Below, piece after piece: positions 1-8,806 of a DNA stretch of 64,000 nucleotides. The notes under the pieces are model-generated. The model had not been told where the DNA came from. It worked only from the letters and a program-made list of their open reading frames with translations, and did no database searches. Both the position numbers and the translations under genes were made by a program. Source of the stretch: SHZL01 sp963708905 (GTDB lineage: Bacteria; Pseudomonadota; Gammaproteobacteria; Xanthomonadales; SZUA-36); assembly GCA_963708905.1 (NCBI GenBank), contig CAVPUV010000069.1:21357-85356 (forward strand), read 5' to 3'. The stretch's first letter is position 1. Every line of letters begins with the position of its first letter.

Positions 1-68
1 CGGTGCAGGGCGGCGAACGTTTCGCATTTTCGGGACTGGCTGGTCATGGATGAGTCCTGCGGCAAAGG

Positions 69-386
69 GTGATCAGGTTAGCGCAATTCACGAACATTTT
101 CCGGCCGGAATTGGACGTGGTCGAAGAAGCTGTCTACCTGGAATTTGAGCGCATCTCGGAAAGAAGCGGCGCAATCGAACTGATGCGCAGTTCGGAAGGG
201 GAGAAGGATCAGCAGGTGGCCAATGTCGAAGCCTTCCGTGAGACGCATGCGGCGGAGGCCAAACCACGGCTGGCGAAACTGCAGCAAGTGGCGCGTGAGA
301 GAAAGAACACCTTCGAGGCACTGATGGAGGCGGCCAGGGTGTGCAGCCTCGGGTCGATCTCACATGCGCTTTCGGAGGTTAGTTAG
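69..386 (+). pseudogene. C-terminal remnant of a methylmalonyl-CoA mutase family protein (IcmF/MCM-like)
   Basis: The last 60 or so residues read like the end of the fused isobutyryl/methylmalonyl-CoA mutases: a segment ending in QVANVEAFRETHA, then a stretch ending in ALMEAARVCSLGSISHALSEV. The family normally continues with about ten more residues (YEVGGQYRRNM-type end), which are missing. The first 35 residues (DVVEEAVYLEFERISERSG) also resemble this family but a segment further upstream, so about 35-40 residues between them seem to be deleted. An in-frame TGA lies at 51-53. The 3' end is cut exactly where the IS1634-type element begins. Non-functional remnant; the family is fairly sure, the internal deletion is an inference from memory of the family. 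Confidence 0.6.
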
Positions 387-387
387 A

Positions 388-2350
388 CTGAAGTTCCTGG
401 TGAGTCAGCCGATAGCTGATTGATTTAGTGGTGATTTCGGTCACTGAGAAAGTTCGCGTCGTGACTACGGTGCGACGGCGGCGAGCAAGTCGAGGGCGCG
501 TTGCTGGGTGGGATCGGGCTTTGTGAGGAGGGTCAGCGTGGGCTCATCCTGAGGCGCGTCACGGCGCCGGCAGTAGTTACGTACGATAGTGGAAAGGCTG
601 TCGAGCAGCGTGTGAAAGCTATGGACCGGGGTGCCGGTGGTGGTTCGCTGAGTAGTTGCCTTGTGCAGCGCCGATACGGATCGTTCTGCGGGCGCGACCG
701 GGTCGCGGTGACGCTTGGCTTGCTGGTCTTCGTCGGCGAACAGCAATGGGCGCCAAGCGTTGGTCATGTGCCACACCACGTAGTAGGCGAGCATGCACAG
801 CAGGATGTGCGCGCGCACCCGGTCAGCGGTGCGATGCCGGATCGGTCGGACGTACAGATCGATAGTCTTCATGGAGCGAAAGGCCCGCTCGACCTCGGTC
901 AGTTGCTTATAGCTGCGCACGGCCTGGTCGGAATCAAGCTGTGCCGCTGGGATGGGGGTGCGTATGACATAGATGCCATCGAGCATGGCTTCTTGGCGTA
1001 CGTGCTGCGCGTCCACCTCAAAGGTGAACAGCGCATCGCTGATCTGCGGCTTGATGTGTTTAGCGACTTTGTATTTGTTGATCACCTTGCCCACGCGCAC
1101 ACCGATCTTGTCGGCGCCCTTCAGGCGACCGCGCGCGACCATGCCACGGACCTTGTCGAGCTCCCTGGTCGTAGCCTCGATAAGCGATTGACGCTTGGCC
1201 GCGCGCCGCTGAGCGAGCGCTGGATTACGACAGGCAATCAATCGCTCGCCGGCAAAGTCCGGGTGTGTGAACTCAAACAGATTGCGCTCATCGAACAGCC
1301 CCAGCTGGATGATCTGCTCGTCAACGAGCTTGCGCACGGCCCCGGTCCGCATGGCGGTAATCCAGTCCACACCCGTGCGCGCTTTAAGGTCGTCGATCTG
1401 CGTCTGCGAGATCATGCCCCGATCGCCCACCATGGCGAAGCGCGACAAGCCGAAATCCTCTCGCAGCCGCTTCACTTGCGGGATGAGTGTCTTCGGATCA
1501 CCGACGTTGCCTTCAAACACCGTGACCGCAACCGGACACCCGCTGACGTTCGTGAGCAGGCCGAAGTTCACCTGCAGCTTGCCGCGCTTGCCGTCGCGGT
1601 TGTGGCCGAGCGCGGCGAGCGGGCAATGCTTGCCTTCAAAATAAGTGGAGCTCAGATCGAAGAGGGCGAGATCGCCGTCGTGAAGATGCCGTTGTGCCAG
1701 TCGGCGCTCGATGCGCTTTTGCTGCGCCAGCAGCCAGTCCATGGCCGCATACAGATCGTCCTCATCGGCCTCGGTGACCCCCAGTATTTCAGGCAGCGTC
1801 GTGCTATGCCACCAGCGCGTGGTCGCCAGCTTGCTGTTGGGTTTTAAGATGCGCGCCACCGTCATGGCGACCACCAGCGTGCGCTGGCGCGAGGGCTTGG
1901 CGGCGAGCAGCGACTCAAACCCGAGCTGACGCATCGCCATCAGGACCGCCTGCACATGGCCATGGTGGGGCGAGCGGATGACGTCAAACAGCTCCTCCAC
2001 GCGGGCCAGCTGCGCGCCGCTGAGCGCTTGGCGGATGAGCGCCACGATCTCGTCACCGAGGGGCGTGAGGTTAGCGATGGTTTCCTTGTGGACCTTGCCG
2101 TCTTTGCGCACGGAGCGGCGCAGCAGGTGGGCGCGGTAGACTTTACCTTTATGGCGGCGCTCAGTCGTGACCACATGTGCCGCTACCGGTAGCTTGTTCA
2201 TGCCACAGGATATTACTTATTAATCTCATAAATGTCAACCATTCTGCGTATATATTAGTGACCACATAATCAAATGATAACAACAACAAAATGCCCAAGT
2301 CTCGCTGGCTTACGCGATACTCTGGGCTTCTCAGTGGGGGGAACTTCAGT
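388..2350 (-). mobile_element. IS1634-family-like insertion sequence
   Basis: The element holds one 578-residue transposase gene. Matching ends are visible: actgaagttcc at 388-398 and its reverse complement ggaacttcagt at 2340-2350, giving about 1.96 kb, a normal size for this family. The left end interrupts the reading frame of the methylmalonyl-CoA mutase remnant. Beyond the 11-bp core the inverted repeats diverge, and I see no clear target-site duplication, so the exact ends are uncertain. Confidence 0.55.
465..2201 (-). CDS. IS1634-family transposase
   Basis: This 578-residue protein has the architecture of IS1634/IS4-like DDE transposases. There is an N-terminal region with RRHKGKVYRAHLLRRSVRKDGKV, then the RNase-H-like core with DLSSTYFEG (first Asp, around residue 180), GDRGM (second Asp, around 260) and a C-terminal YKQLTEVERAFRSMK motif carrying the catalytic Glu. 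The length matches the family and no frameshift is seen, so it may be active. It catalyses movement of the surrounding element. Confidence 0.85.
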   Translation of the reverse strand: MNKLPVAAHVVTTERRHKGKVYRAHLLRRSVRKDGKVHKETIANLTPLGDEIVALIRQALSGAQLARVEELFDVIRSPHHGHVQAVLMAMRQLGFESLLAAKPSRQRTLVVAMTVARILKPNSKLATTRWWHSTTLPEILGVTEADEDDLYAAMDWLLAQQKRIERRLAQRHLHDGDLALFDLSSTYFEGKHCPLAALGHNRDGKRGKLQVNFGLLTNVSGCPVAVTVFEGNVGDPKTLIPQVKRLREDFGLSRFAMVGDRGMISQTQIDDLKARTGVDWITAMRTGAVRKLVDEQIIQLGLFDERNLFEFTHPDFAGERLIACRNPALAQRRAAKRQSLIEATTRELDKVRGMVARGRLKGADKIGVRVGKVINKYKVAKHIKPQISDALFTFEVDAQHVRQEAMLDGIYVIRTPIPAAQLDSDQAVRSYKQLTEVERAFRSMKTIDLYVRPIRHRTADRVRAHILLCMLAYYVVWHMTNAWRPLLFADEDQQAKRHRDPVAPAERSVSALHKATTQRTTTGTPVHSFHTLLDSLSTIVRNYCRRRDAPQDEPTLTLLTKPDPTQQRALDLLAAVAP

Positions 2351-2470
2351 TTAAAAGTTTGCAGGAACGGGATGGGTTTTCTATACTTTCCGTAAATCGG
2401 TCCGTCCGGCTGCTGAAAGCGCACTGGCTGTCCTTTTATTTGCATTCCTATCCCAGGAGAGGTGCATAAC

Positions 2471-3979
2471 GTGCAGAAGATGCGCAGCTTCATCACGACA
2501 CTAATATTTTTGTCTGCGGTCTTCATAGCGGGAAATGCGCTTTTCAGCGCACCGTTAATTGAACATCCGGCTGCCCGCTCGGACCCGCAACCCAGCTCGG
2601 CAATACAAACCGAAAACCGAGATAAGGGCCTCGGCGGCGACCATGATGCAAAACTTCTAGCTTACCCGCAAGAACATGCGGGTGAGCGCACTCCGCTGGA
2701 TTTATGGCGTTATGCCGGACGGGGAGAATCCTCCTGGGGATCGCCGCAGTTACCCATGCCTTGGGACGAATGGGTGAAATTCAATCAGCGGCAAAAGCCC
2801 GAATTGACGGCCGATGTCAGCCGCTATATGCAGTCCCGTTACGATTTTTCGGGCCGGACGATACCCGATACGATGATGTCCGGTGGACGCAAAGGAGTGC
2901 CGCAAGGCCCGGTAGCCAAATTGCCGAAAACGGCAGCGTCGTTCGAAGCGTTGGCGGAGATGGCGCCGGAGCAGATCAAAGCCGGGGATTTGTTTCCCTA
3001 TAAGCCTTTGGCGCACCCGTTGCAAAGTACTGCGCACATGGTTTTTCCGCCCAATTGGTTACAGGTGCATCCGGAACACGAGCGTTTCGATGTCGATTTC
3101 GATATTCCGGAAGCTTATCTTCCCGAATTTCCGCCGCCGATGTTTCTCACCACGCACAAGGAATTGGGCGACGTGACCGGCGGACGCGAAGTCACTTTCG
3201 ATAATTATTTCGAGATCTTCGACGGTTTGTTGTCGCCCGAACAGATGGAGGGGTTGAAGGAATTGTTACGGCCGACCCCCACGACCTGGTTTAACCAAAC
3301 GACCCATCGGGTTACGCTCAGACCGAGCAACGGCGTCGCCTGTTTTTCCTGCCATGTCAACGGCCATACCAACGGCGCATTCGAACTGGCCCCAGACACG
3401 CGCCCGAATCAAGCGCGGTTGCGCGTCGATACGCCTACCATGCGCGGTAATTACAATTTAATGCAATTGTCCTCCAAACGCTCCATCCGCAGTATGGACC
3501 ACTTTTCCGAAGTCGAAGAGTACTTCGACGGCGACCCCGCCATGCAGCAAGCGATCGGTCCGCGCGCCGTGCAACGGCAAGTCACTAACCGCATGGGGGA
3601 TTTTAACGCCATTTTAGATTTTCCGCCGGCACCCAAGCTGAAACCGTTGCTGAACCTGGATGCGAAACAATCCAGCGCCGCCGAATTACGCGGCGAGACA
3701 TTGTTCAGCGGCAAGGCGCAATGCGCGCAATGCCATTATGGACCGGCGTTTACCGACGATTACATGCATGATTTGCAGGTTGAACGTTTCTATGCCGGAC
3801 GACCCGAAGGCCCGATTAAAACGTTCCCGTTGCGTGGCATCAAAGATTCTCCACCCTATTTACACGACGGACGGGCTCCGACCTTGCAGGATGCCGTTGA
3901 ATTTTTCAATCTGGTGCTTGAACTCAAACTGACGAAAGAAGAAAAAGCGGATTTGACGGCTTATTTGCTGTGCTTGTAA
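2471..3979 (+). CDS. Di-heme c-type cytochrome, peroxidase/MauG-like
   Basis: The protein has an N-terminal signal sequence (RSFITTLIFLSAVFIAGNALFSA) and two CxxCH haem-binding sites, CFSCH near residue 291 and CAQCH near residue 418. The C-terminal part (PLRGIKDSPPYLHDGRAPTLQDAVEFFN) matches the second domain of bacterial di-haem cytochrome c peroxidase-type proteins, so a periplasmic redox role is likely. The substrate cannot be told. The GTG at 2471 is chosen because aggaga (2455-2460) lies 10 bases upstream; GTG 2462 is too close and ATG 2480 too far. It stands alone between an IS element and a convergent GST gene, and its wording differs from its neighbours. Confidence 0.75.
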   Translation: MQKMRSFITTLIFLSAVFIAGNALFSAPLIEHPAARSDPQPSSAIQTENRDKGLGGDHDAKLLAYPQEHAGERTPLDLWRYAGRGESSWGSPQLPMPWDEWVKFNQRQKPELTADVSRYMQSRYDFSGRTIPDTMMSGGRKGVPQGPVAKLPKTAASFEALAEMAPEQIKAGDLFPYKPLAHPLQSTAHMVFPPNWLQVHPEHERFDVDFDIPEAYLPEFPPPMFLTTHKELGDVTGGREVTFDNYFEIFDGLLSPEQMEGLKELLRPTPTTWFNQTTHRVTLRPSNGVACFSCHVNGHTNGAFELAPDTRPNQARLRVDTPTMRGNYNLMQLSSKRSIRSMDHFSEVEEYFDGDPAMQQAIGPRAVQRQVTNRMGDFNAILDFPPAPKLKPLLNLDAKQSSAAELRGETLFSGKAQCAQCHYGPAFTDDYMHDLQVERFYAGRPEGPIKTFPLRGIKDSPPYLHDGRAPTLQDAVEFFNLVLELKLTKEEKADLTAYLLCL

Positions 3980-3984
3980 GAAAA

Positions 3985-4782
3985 TTATCGGGTCTCCACC
4001 AGCTGTCGCATGGCCGGCTCATCCGCGTCGGCATAGCCGGCCACCATGGCATGAAAGGACAGCGAACCGAAAATATCGGTTAATGGCAAGCGCGACACTT
4101 CCTTTTCCCCGCGATCCAGCCACGGCGCCACGTTGTCGAGGGCATCCCACAGTGGTGACAGCCGCAGCGCACGCGCCCTGACCATGTATGGCAGCGCCGC
4201 CGCGTCCGCCAGCGTAAAATCATCACCTGCCAGCCAGGATCGTTCGCCGAGCGCAGCGGAAAGCTGAACCACAAACCGGGCCAGGGTCCTGACCGCCATC
4301 AACGCCGCTGGCGCCGAGAGGCCGCGCTCGTGGGTTGATTGCTGCCGTTCGCGCCGCGCCGGATCCGCCACCTTGCTGAAATGTTCCCGCAGTTCCGCCA
4401 CCGACATGCGCTCGTTCATCTGGTGTCTGAGAAAAACCGCGTAGCTGAGCACACCGATGGCCGGATGCACCTCTTCATCGATAGTCTTTACCAGCAGGCG
4501 CATCTGCGCGCAAGCCAGCGCATCCGTGGGCCGCAGCCTGGTATCGGGGAAACGGTCCTCCAGGTACTCGTTGATCACGCTGGATTCACGAATCGCCGCC
4601 CCGTCGTGCACCAGCGTGGGCACCACCGCCTTGGGATTCAGCCGCAGGTATTGCGGCGAAAACTGCTCGCCCTTGCGCAGATTGAGCCGGATTTCCAGCC
4701 AGTCGAGATCTTTGGCGGCGAGAACGATGCGAACTTTCTGTGCGCACGTCGACTCGACACTGTGGTAGAGGATCAGACTCAT
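3985..4782 (-). CDS. Glutathione S-transferase family protein
   Basis: The N-terminal thioredoxin-like domain begins MSLILYHSVESTCAQKVRIVL and has the VVPTLV cis-proline segment followed by IRESSVINEYLEDRF, the glutathione-binding ESSVI motif. The helical C-terminal domain includes WLAGDDFTLADAAALPYM. At 265 residues it is longer than a typical GST (about 210), with an extra helical stretch in the middle, like several proteobacterial GST subfamilies. The start at 4782 gives a normal N-terminus; an upstream in-frame ATG at 4959 would add 59 unrelated residues and overlap the Fur-like site. It is divergent from the porin gene. Substrate unknown. Confidence 0.8.
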   Translation of the reverse strand: MSLILYHSVESTCAQKVRIVLAAKDLDWLEIRLNLRKGEQFSPQYLRLNPKAVVPTLVHDGAAIRESSVINEYLEDRFPDTRLRPTDALACAQMRLLVKTIDEEVHPAIGVLSYAVFLRHQMNERMSVAELREHFSKVADPARRERQQSTHERGLSAPAALMAVRTLARFVVQLSAALGERSWLAGDDFTLADAAALPYMVRARALRLSPLWDALDNVAPWLDRGEKEVSRLPLTDIFGSLSFHAMVAGYADADEPAMRQLVETR

Positions 4783-4944
4783 CGATTGGATCGGACTTTC
4801 AAGATGGCGACTCTGCAGAAGTGGAGTGTTCGAGTTGTCAGAATGGTAACACCACGGCGTGCTTTTTGCCCCTGGCGTCCTGCCGTGATGTGTCCAATCG
4901 TACTTCAGGTGCAACGCACTGTCTGGAAGATTTCTCTTGTAAAT

Positions 4945-4963
4945 GCAAATGATTCTCATTTAA
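4945..4963 (+). promoter_or_regulatory. Probable Fur-binding site upstream of the porin operon
   Basis: The 19 bases gcaaatgattctcatttaa match the Fur consensus GATAATGATAATCATTATC at 12 of 19 positions, including the central TGAT..TCATT core. It lies 44 bases upstream of the porin start, in the divergent region shared with the GST gene. Given the iron-related genes nearby, iron-dependent repression is the natural reading. Identified by eye only. Confidence 0.6.
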
Positions 4964-5006
4964 AATACGGGAATGAATTCTCGTTTGCGAAGGAGTTGGA
5001 ACGGAT

Positions 5007-6359
5007 ATGAGTGAACAAAAATCAACCCGGTATGCCGGGCTCAAGGCACTGGCTGGAACGATGATGGTGATGGCATTGATAACAGCTACACCATCCTTCG
5101 CCCAACAGGACGGCAAGATTCCGTCGCCGGAGGAAATGTGGAGAATCATCCAGCAACAGCAAGCTGAAATTGAGGAGTTGAAGGCCACGCTTGGGGCGCG
5201 GGACGAACAAGCCCCGGCTGCATCCTCCGTCAGTGCGGGGGCGGTGGCGCAGCCAGACCAGGAGCGGTTGGAGGAGATCGAGCAACGGATCGCCGCCACG
5301 GAACAAGGGCTCGAGGCCACGGCCGCCGCCGTCGAGCAGCGGGACGTCAGCACGGCAGAGGGCTGGTGGCAGCGCACGACGATCGGCGGCTACGGCGAGC
5401 TCCATTATAATGGCGGCGATAAGGACGAGGTCGACTTCCACCGCTTCGTCCTTTTTGCCGGTCACCGCTTCAACAATTGGCTGCGTTTCCAGTCGGAGTT
5501 GGAGATCGAGCACGCGGACGACGAGAAGAATGGCGCCGTCGAGCTCGAACAGGCCTGGCTCGAGGCCGACCTGTCCGAGAGCCTGGGCGTGCGCTTCGGC
5601 GAGAGCGACCATCATTACGCCCGCGCCGGCCTGTTCCTGGTGCCCGTCGGTATCCTCAACGAAACGCACGAGCCGCCGACCTTCTTCGGGGTCGAGCGTA
5701 ACAGCGTCGAGGGCCAGATCATCCCCTCGACCTGGCGTGAAGCGGGTGCCGGATTGAACGGTCAGCTTGGCGGCGGCTTTTCCTACGACGTTGCGGCCCA
5801 TTCCGGCCTGGACGTCTCCAGTACGACCTTCGCCATCCGCGGCGGCCGGCAGAGCGTTTCGGAGGCGCCGGCCGACGATCCCGCCTTTACCGCGCGTGTC
5901 AAATGGACCGGCATTCCCGGCCTCGAGCTCGGCGTCAGCGGCCAGTACCAGAAGGACCTCACGCAGGGCGAGCTCGGTCTCGACGCCACCCTGCTCGAGG
6001 CGCATGCGGATATCCTCAAGAACGGCTTTGGGTTGCGCGCCCTGTACGCGCGTTGGGACCTGGAGGGGCAGGGCGCCGTCAAGGCCCTCGGCCGCGACGA
6101 GCAGTATGGTTGGTATGTCGAGCCCTCCTACCGCTTCGCGACGTCCTTCGGCACGCTCGGGGTTTTCGCGCGGCACGAACTATGGGATACACAAGCCGGT
6201 CTGGAAGGCGTCGACACGCAGTTCGAAGTGACCGTTGTCGGTCTCAATTACTGGCCGGATCCGAACGTGGTCTTGAAATTCGACTACCAGTTCGAGGATA
6301 CCCCCGTGGGCAGAGCCGATGACGACCGCATCAATCTCGGAGTCGGCTATCAATTCTGA
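5007..6359 (+). CDS. Outer-membrane porin of the phosphate-selective porin O/P type, with N-terminal coiled coil
   Basis: The 450-residue protein has a signal peptide ending near TATPSFA, then a Q/E-rich coiled-coil stretch (about residues 45-115, IIQQQQAEIEELKATL). A beta-barrel domain follows, starting GGYGELHYNGG and ending in a terminal aromatic residue (GVGYQF), as expected for outer-membrane insertion. The aaggag motif lies about 11 bases before the ATG. It is the first gene of a three-gene operon (6-base gap to the next) downstream of a Fur-like site. The likely role is an iron-regulated channel, but the substrate is inferred only from context. Confidence 0.75.
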   Translation: MSEQKSTRYAGLKALAGTMMVMALITATPSFAQQDGKIPSPEEMWRIIQQQQAEIEELKATLGARDEQAPAASSVSAGAVAQPDQERLEEIEQRIAATEQGLEATAAAVEQRDVSTAEGWWQRTTIGGYGELHYNGGDKDEVDFHRFVLFAGHRFNNWLRFQSELEIEHADDEKNGAVELEQAWLEADLSESLGVRFGESDHHYARAGLFLVPVGILNETHEPPTFFGVERNSVEGQIIPSTWREAGAGLNGQLGGGFSYDVAAHSGLDVSSTTFAIRGGRQSVSEAPADDPAFTARVKWTGIPGLELGVSGQYQKDLTQGELGLDATLLEAHADILKNGFGLRALYARWDLEGQGAVKALGRDEQYGWYVEPSYRFATSFGTLGVFARHELWDTQAGLEGVDTQFEVTVVGLNYWPDPNVVLKFDYQFEDTPVGRADDDRINLGVGYQF

Positions 6360-6365
6360 GACGAG

Positions 6366-6908
6366 ATGGCGTTAACCAAGGTGCACAAACTGGTTCTGGC
6401 GGCCGCGTTGGCGATCTGCGCCTGTGCGGCCGTCGCCGTTGACTCGGCCGAGACGATCGAGCCGCCGGGCGCCTTCGTCGCCCGGGCGTTCGGCGGCGCG
6501 CCGCCCGCGCCGGCGGCGCTGTGGTTGACGCCCGACATCCAGGAAGGCGTGGAGCGCATCATGGGCCATCGCCTTCGCGCTCTCAGGCAGCGTTACTGGC
6601 GCGCCGGTGGGACGTTGGTCTGGATTCTGGAGGAAATCGGCAAGGAAGAACCAATCACCGCTGGCTTCGTCATCAAGGACGGGCAACTCCAGCATGTCGC
6701 CCTTCTTGTCTACCGCGAAAGCCGCGGCTGGGAAATCCGCTACCCCTATTTCCGCGATCAGTTCGTCGGCGCCGCGCTGGATAAAAACCTCGGGCTCGAC
6801 GCCAATATCGACGGCATTTCCGGCGCCACGCTGTCGGTGCGCGCGATGCAGAAGATGGCACGCCTCGCCCTCTATTTCCACGGTCTCGTGTCGCAGGAGG
6901 GAAACTGA
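6366..6908 (+). CDS. FMN-binding domain protein, predicted covalently flavinylated
   Basis: A 180-residue exported protein with a signal peptide (LVLAAALAICACAAVAVDS) and an FMN-binding domain of the RnfG/NqrC type. The motif SGATLS near the C-terminus fits the [ST]GA[ST]x[ST] site where ApbE attaches FMN to a threonine. It is the middle gene of the operon and overlaps the next start by one base (TGATG). An ApbE gene is encoded just downstream on the other strand. Likely a periplasmic flavin electron carrier, perhaps acting on ferric iron; the substrate is inferred. Confidence 0.8.
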   Translation: MALTKVHKLVLAAALAICACAAVAVDSAETIEPPGAFVARAFGGAPPAPAALWLTPDIQEGVERIMGHRLRALRQRYWRAGGTLVWILEEIGKEEPITAGFVIKDGQLQHVALLVYRESRGWEIRYPYFRDQFVGAALDKNLGLDANIDGISGATLSVRAMQKMARLALYFHGLVSQEGN

Positions 6909-7666
6909 TGGCCATGGAACGGCCCAACAACGGCCGGACCGGCGTGCAGCGCTTTTTCTCTCGCTGGCACCGCAGGATCGGCTTGGCCGCAGCGGTTCTT
7001 GTGCTGCTGCTCGCCCTGACCGGGATCCTGCTGTCGCATGCCGACAAATTCGCACTTTATGATACGACCGTCGCGCATCCCTGGGTCGCCCGTGTCTACG
7101 ACGCCGAACTCCACGTCCCGCCCCGCGCCGTCGAGACGACGGCCGGATGGGTGGTGTGGATCGACGGGGACCTCTATCTCGACGGAGCGCCGCTTGCCGG
7201 GGGTTTCGAAGCGCTTATTGGAACTGCCGCCGGCGACGGCGTGATCGCTGTGGCTGCTCCCGGCGAGCTGCTGATTTTTAATTCCTTGGGGGAGATCGTC
7301 GAACGTCTCGGTCCGGCGAGCCTGCCGGGGAGGATCGAGTCCATCGGTGGCACGGCGGATGGTTCCGCCGCGGTGAAGACGGCGGACGCCATCTTCACCA
7401 CCCGCGATTTCCTCGACTGGCAACCAGACACCGGTGCCGCTATTCGCTGGAACGGCATTCTTGCAGACACGCCGCAGACCATAGTCGCCCCCGCGCTTGC
7501 GGCGCATCGTGGCGCCGGCGTGCCTTTGCACCGCATGGTCGCCGACATCCATAGCGGCCGGATACTGGGCAGTTGGGGGCCCTATTTGATGGACGCGGCC
7601 GCCATAGCGCTGATCATTCTGGCGATCTCCGGAGTCATCAATTGGCGCGGCCGGCGGCGCGACTGA
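6908..7666 (+). CDS. PepSY-associated transmembrane protein
   Basis: 252 residues with a membrane segment near each end: RWHRRIGLAAAVLVLLLALTGILLSH at the N-terminus and a C-terminal segment with LHRMVADIHSGRILGSW followed by a hydrophobic helix ending SGVINWRGR. The conserved histidines (WHR, LSH, LH, IH) are arranged as in PepSY_TM proteins, which are thought to bind haem b and pass electrons across the inner membrane. A soluble domain lies between the helices. It overlaps the FMN-binding gene by one base, so the two are translationally coupled. The likely role is to feed electrons from the membrane to the flavoprotein. Confidence 0.75.
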   Translation: MAMERPNNGRTGVQRFFSRWHRRIGLAAAVLVLLLALTGILLSHADKFALYDTTVAHPWVARVYDAELHVPPRAVETTAGWVVWIDGDLYLDGAPLAGGFEALIGTAAGDGVIAVAAPGELLIFNSLGEIVERLGPASLPGRIESIGGTADGSAAVKTADAIFTTRDFLDWQPDTGAAIRWNGILADTPQTIVAPALAAHRGAGVPLHRMVADIHSGRILGSWGPYLMDAAAIALIILAISGVINWRGRRRD

Positions 7667-7700
7667 AGAGCGTGTGATTTGATCCGCCGAGCGTCGCCGG

Positions 7701-8717
7701 TTATTCCACCGTGATGCCGGGAAGCGAACGCAATGCCTGACTGAAGGTCTCGCGTAATCCGTCGCCAGTTTGTTCAATGAAGAGAGCCGGAATGCCATAG
7801 TCGTCAACCACTTTCATACTCGCCTCGCGACCAAGGCATAGAAGGGCAGTGGACCAGGCATCCGCTGCTGTCGCATCGGGATACACTACAGTGACCGATA
7901 CCGTGGTGTGATTTACCGGATAGCCTGTACGCGCGTCGAGAATATGGCTGTACCTCACGCCGTTTTCATCGAAGAAATGACGGTAGGTGCCAGAGGTCAT
8001 TACCGCCAGCGGCGAAGTACGCGCAATCGTGATTACTTTTTCCACTCGACTTCCGCCTGGCAATGGCTTTTCGATGGCAATGCGCCAGGGGTGATCGCCA
8101 GGCTTGTGACCGCGGGTCTGCAACTCGCCGCCAATTTCCACGATGTAATTTTGAACGCCGCGCTGTTCGAGCACTTGCGCCACACGCGTGACGCTGTAAC
8201 CCTGCGCGATGGAAGACAAATCCACCTTGACTTCCGGAATGGCTTTTTTCAGCTGGTGATCACTGACCACCTCGAGCTTGTCCATCCCGACCATTGCCAA
8301 GGCCTTGCGAAGGCGCTCCGGCTCCGGGCGAGAGAACTGGTCGTCCATGAATCCCCACAAGTCGAACAACGGTCTGACCGTCAGGTCATAGCAGCCGCCA
8401 CTGGCCCGATTTACGATACGCGCCTGCTCCACCAGCGCAATAATATCCCTTCCCACATCGTGCGCCCGCGTGTCTTCAGCGGCGTTGAAGCGCTCTATGC
8501 GGGAATCATCGCGGTAATTCGACATGCCGCGATCAATGTCTTCCAATTCGTCGGACACAGCCCGCCTGAGCGCGGTCTCGTCTATCTCATGCTTCGTCCA
8601 GTAGCTGATATGGTAGAGCGTGCCCTGCGCGACATCAGCAAATGTCCGGACTTCTTGCGGCTTCGCGCAGCCGGACAACAACACGGTGGCGAGCAATAGC
8701 GTGATGGGTATTTGCAA
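7701..8717 (-). CDS. apbE: FAD:protein FMN transferase (ApbE), lipoprotein
   Basis: ApbE transfers FMN from FAD onto a threonine of periplasmic flavoproteins. The 338-residue protein has a lipoprotein signal (LLLATVLLSGC), the DVAQGTLYHISYW start of the ApbE domain, YDLTVRPLFDLWGF, a VDLSSIAQGYSV motif and SHILDARTGYPV near the C-terminus, all typical. The start is TTG at 8717; no ATG fits. It lies 90 bases downstream of the FTR1 gene on the same strand and is convergent with the FMN-binding operon. Its obvious client is the SGATLS protein at 6366-6908. Confidence 0.92.
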   Translation of the reverse strand: MQIPITLLLATVLLSGCAKPQEVRTFADVAQGTLYHISYWTKHEIDETALRRAVSDELEDIDRGMSNYRDDSRIERFNAAEDTRAHDVGRDIIALVEQARIVNRASGGCYDLTVRPLFDLWGFMDDQFSRPEPERLRKALAMVGMDKLEVVSDHQLKKAIPEVKVDLSSIAQGYSVTRVAQVLEQRGVQNYIVEIGGELQTRGHKPGDHPWRIAIEKPLPGGSRVEKVITIARTSPLAVMTSGTYRHFFDENGVRYSHILDARTGYPVNHTTVSVTVVYPDATAADAWSTALLCLGREASMKVVDDYGIPALFIEQTGDGLRETFSQALRSLPGITVE

Positions 8718-8806
8718 CGGAGAAGCACCAGATACGTCGAGAGAATCAGTGGATTGGATGGCGGTGCTCAGTGCACACGAAACGATAGCCGGCGCCTGAC
8801 GCGGGT

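Noticed and set aside
501..1847. Long open frame opposite the IS1634 transposase
   Set aside because: It is a shadow of the transposase in GC-rich sequence; its translation is unlike any family and the other strand has clear catalytic motifs.
5022..6176. 384-codon frame antisense to the porin
   Set aside because: The porin on the plus strand has signal peptide, barrel end, ribosome-binding site and operon context; this frame has none.
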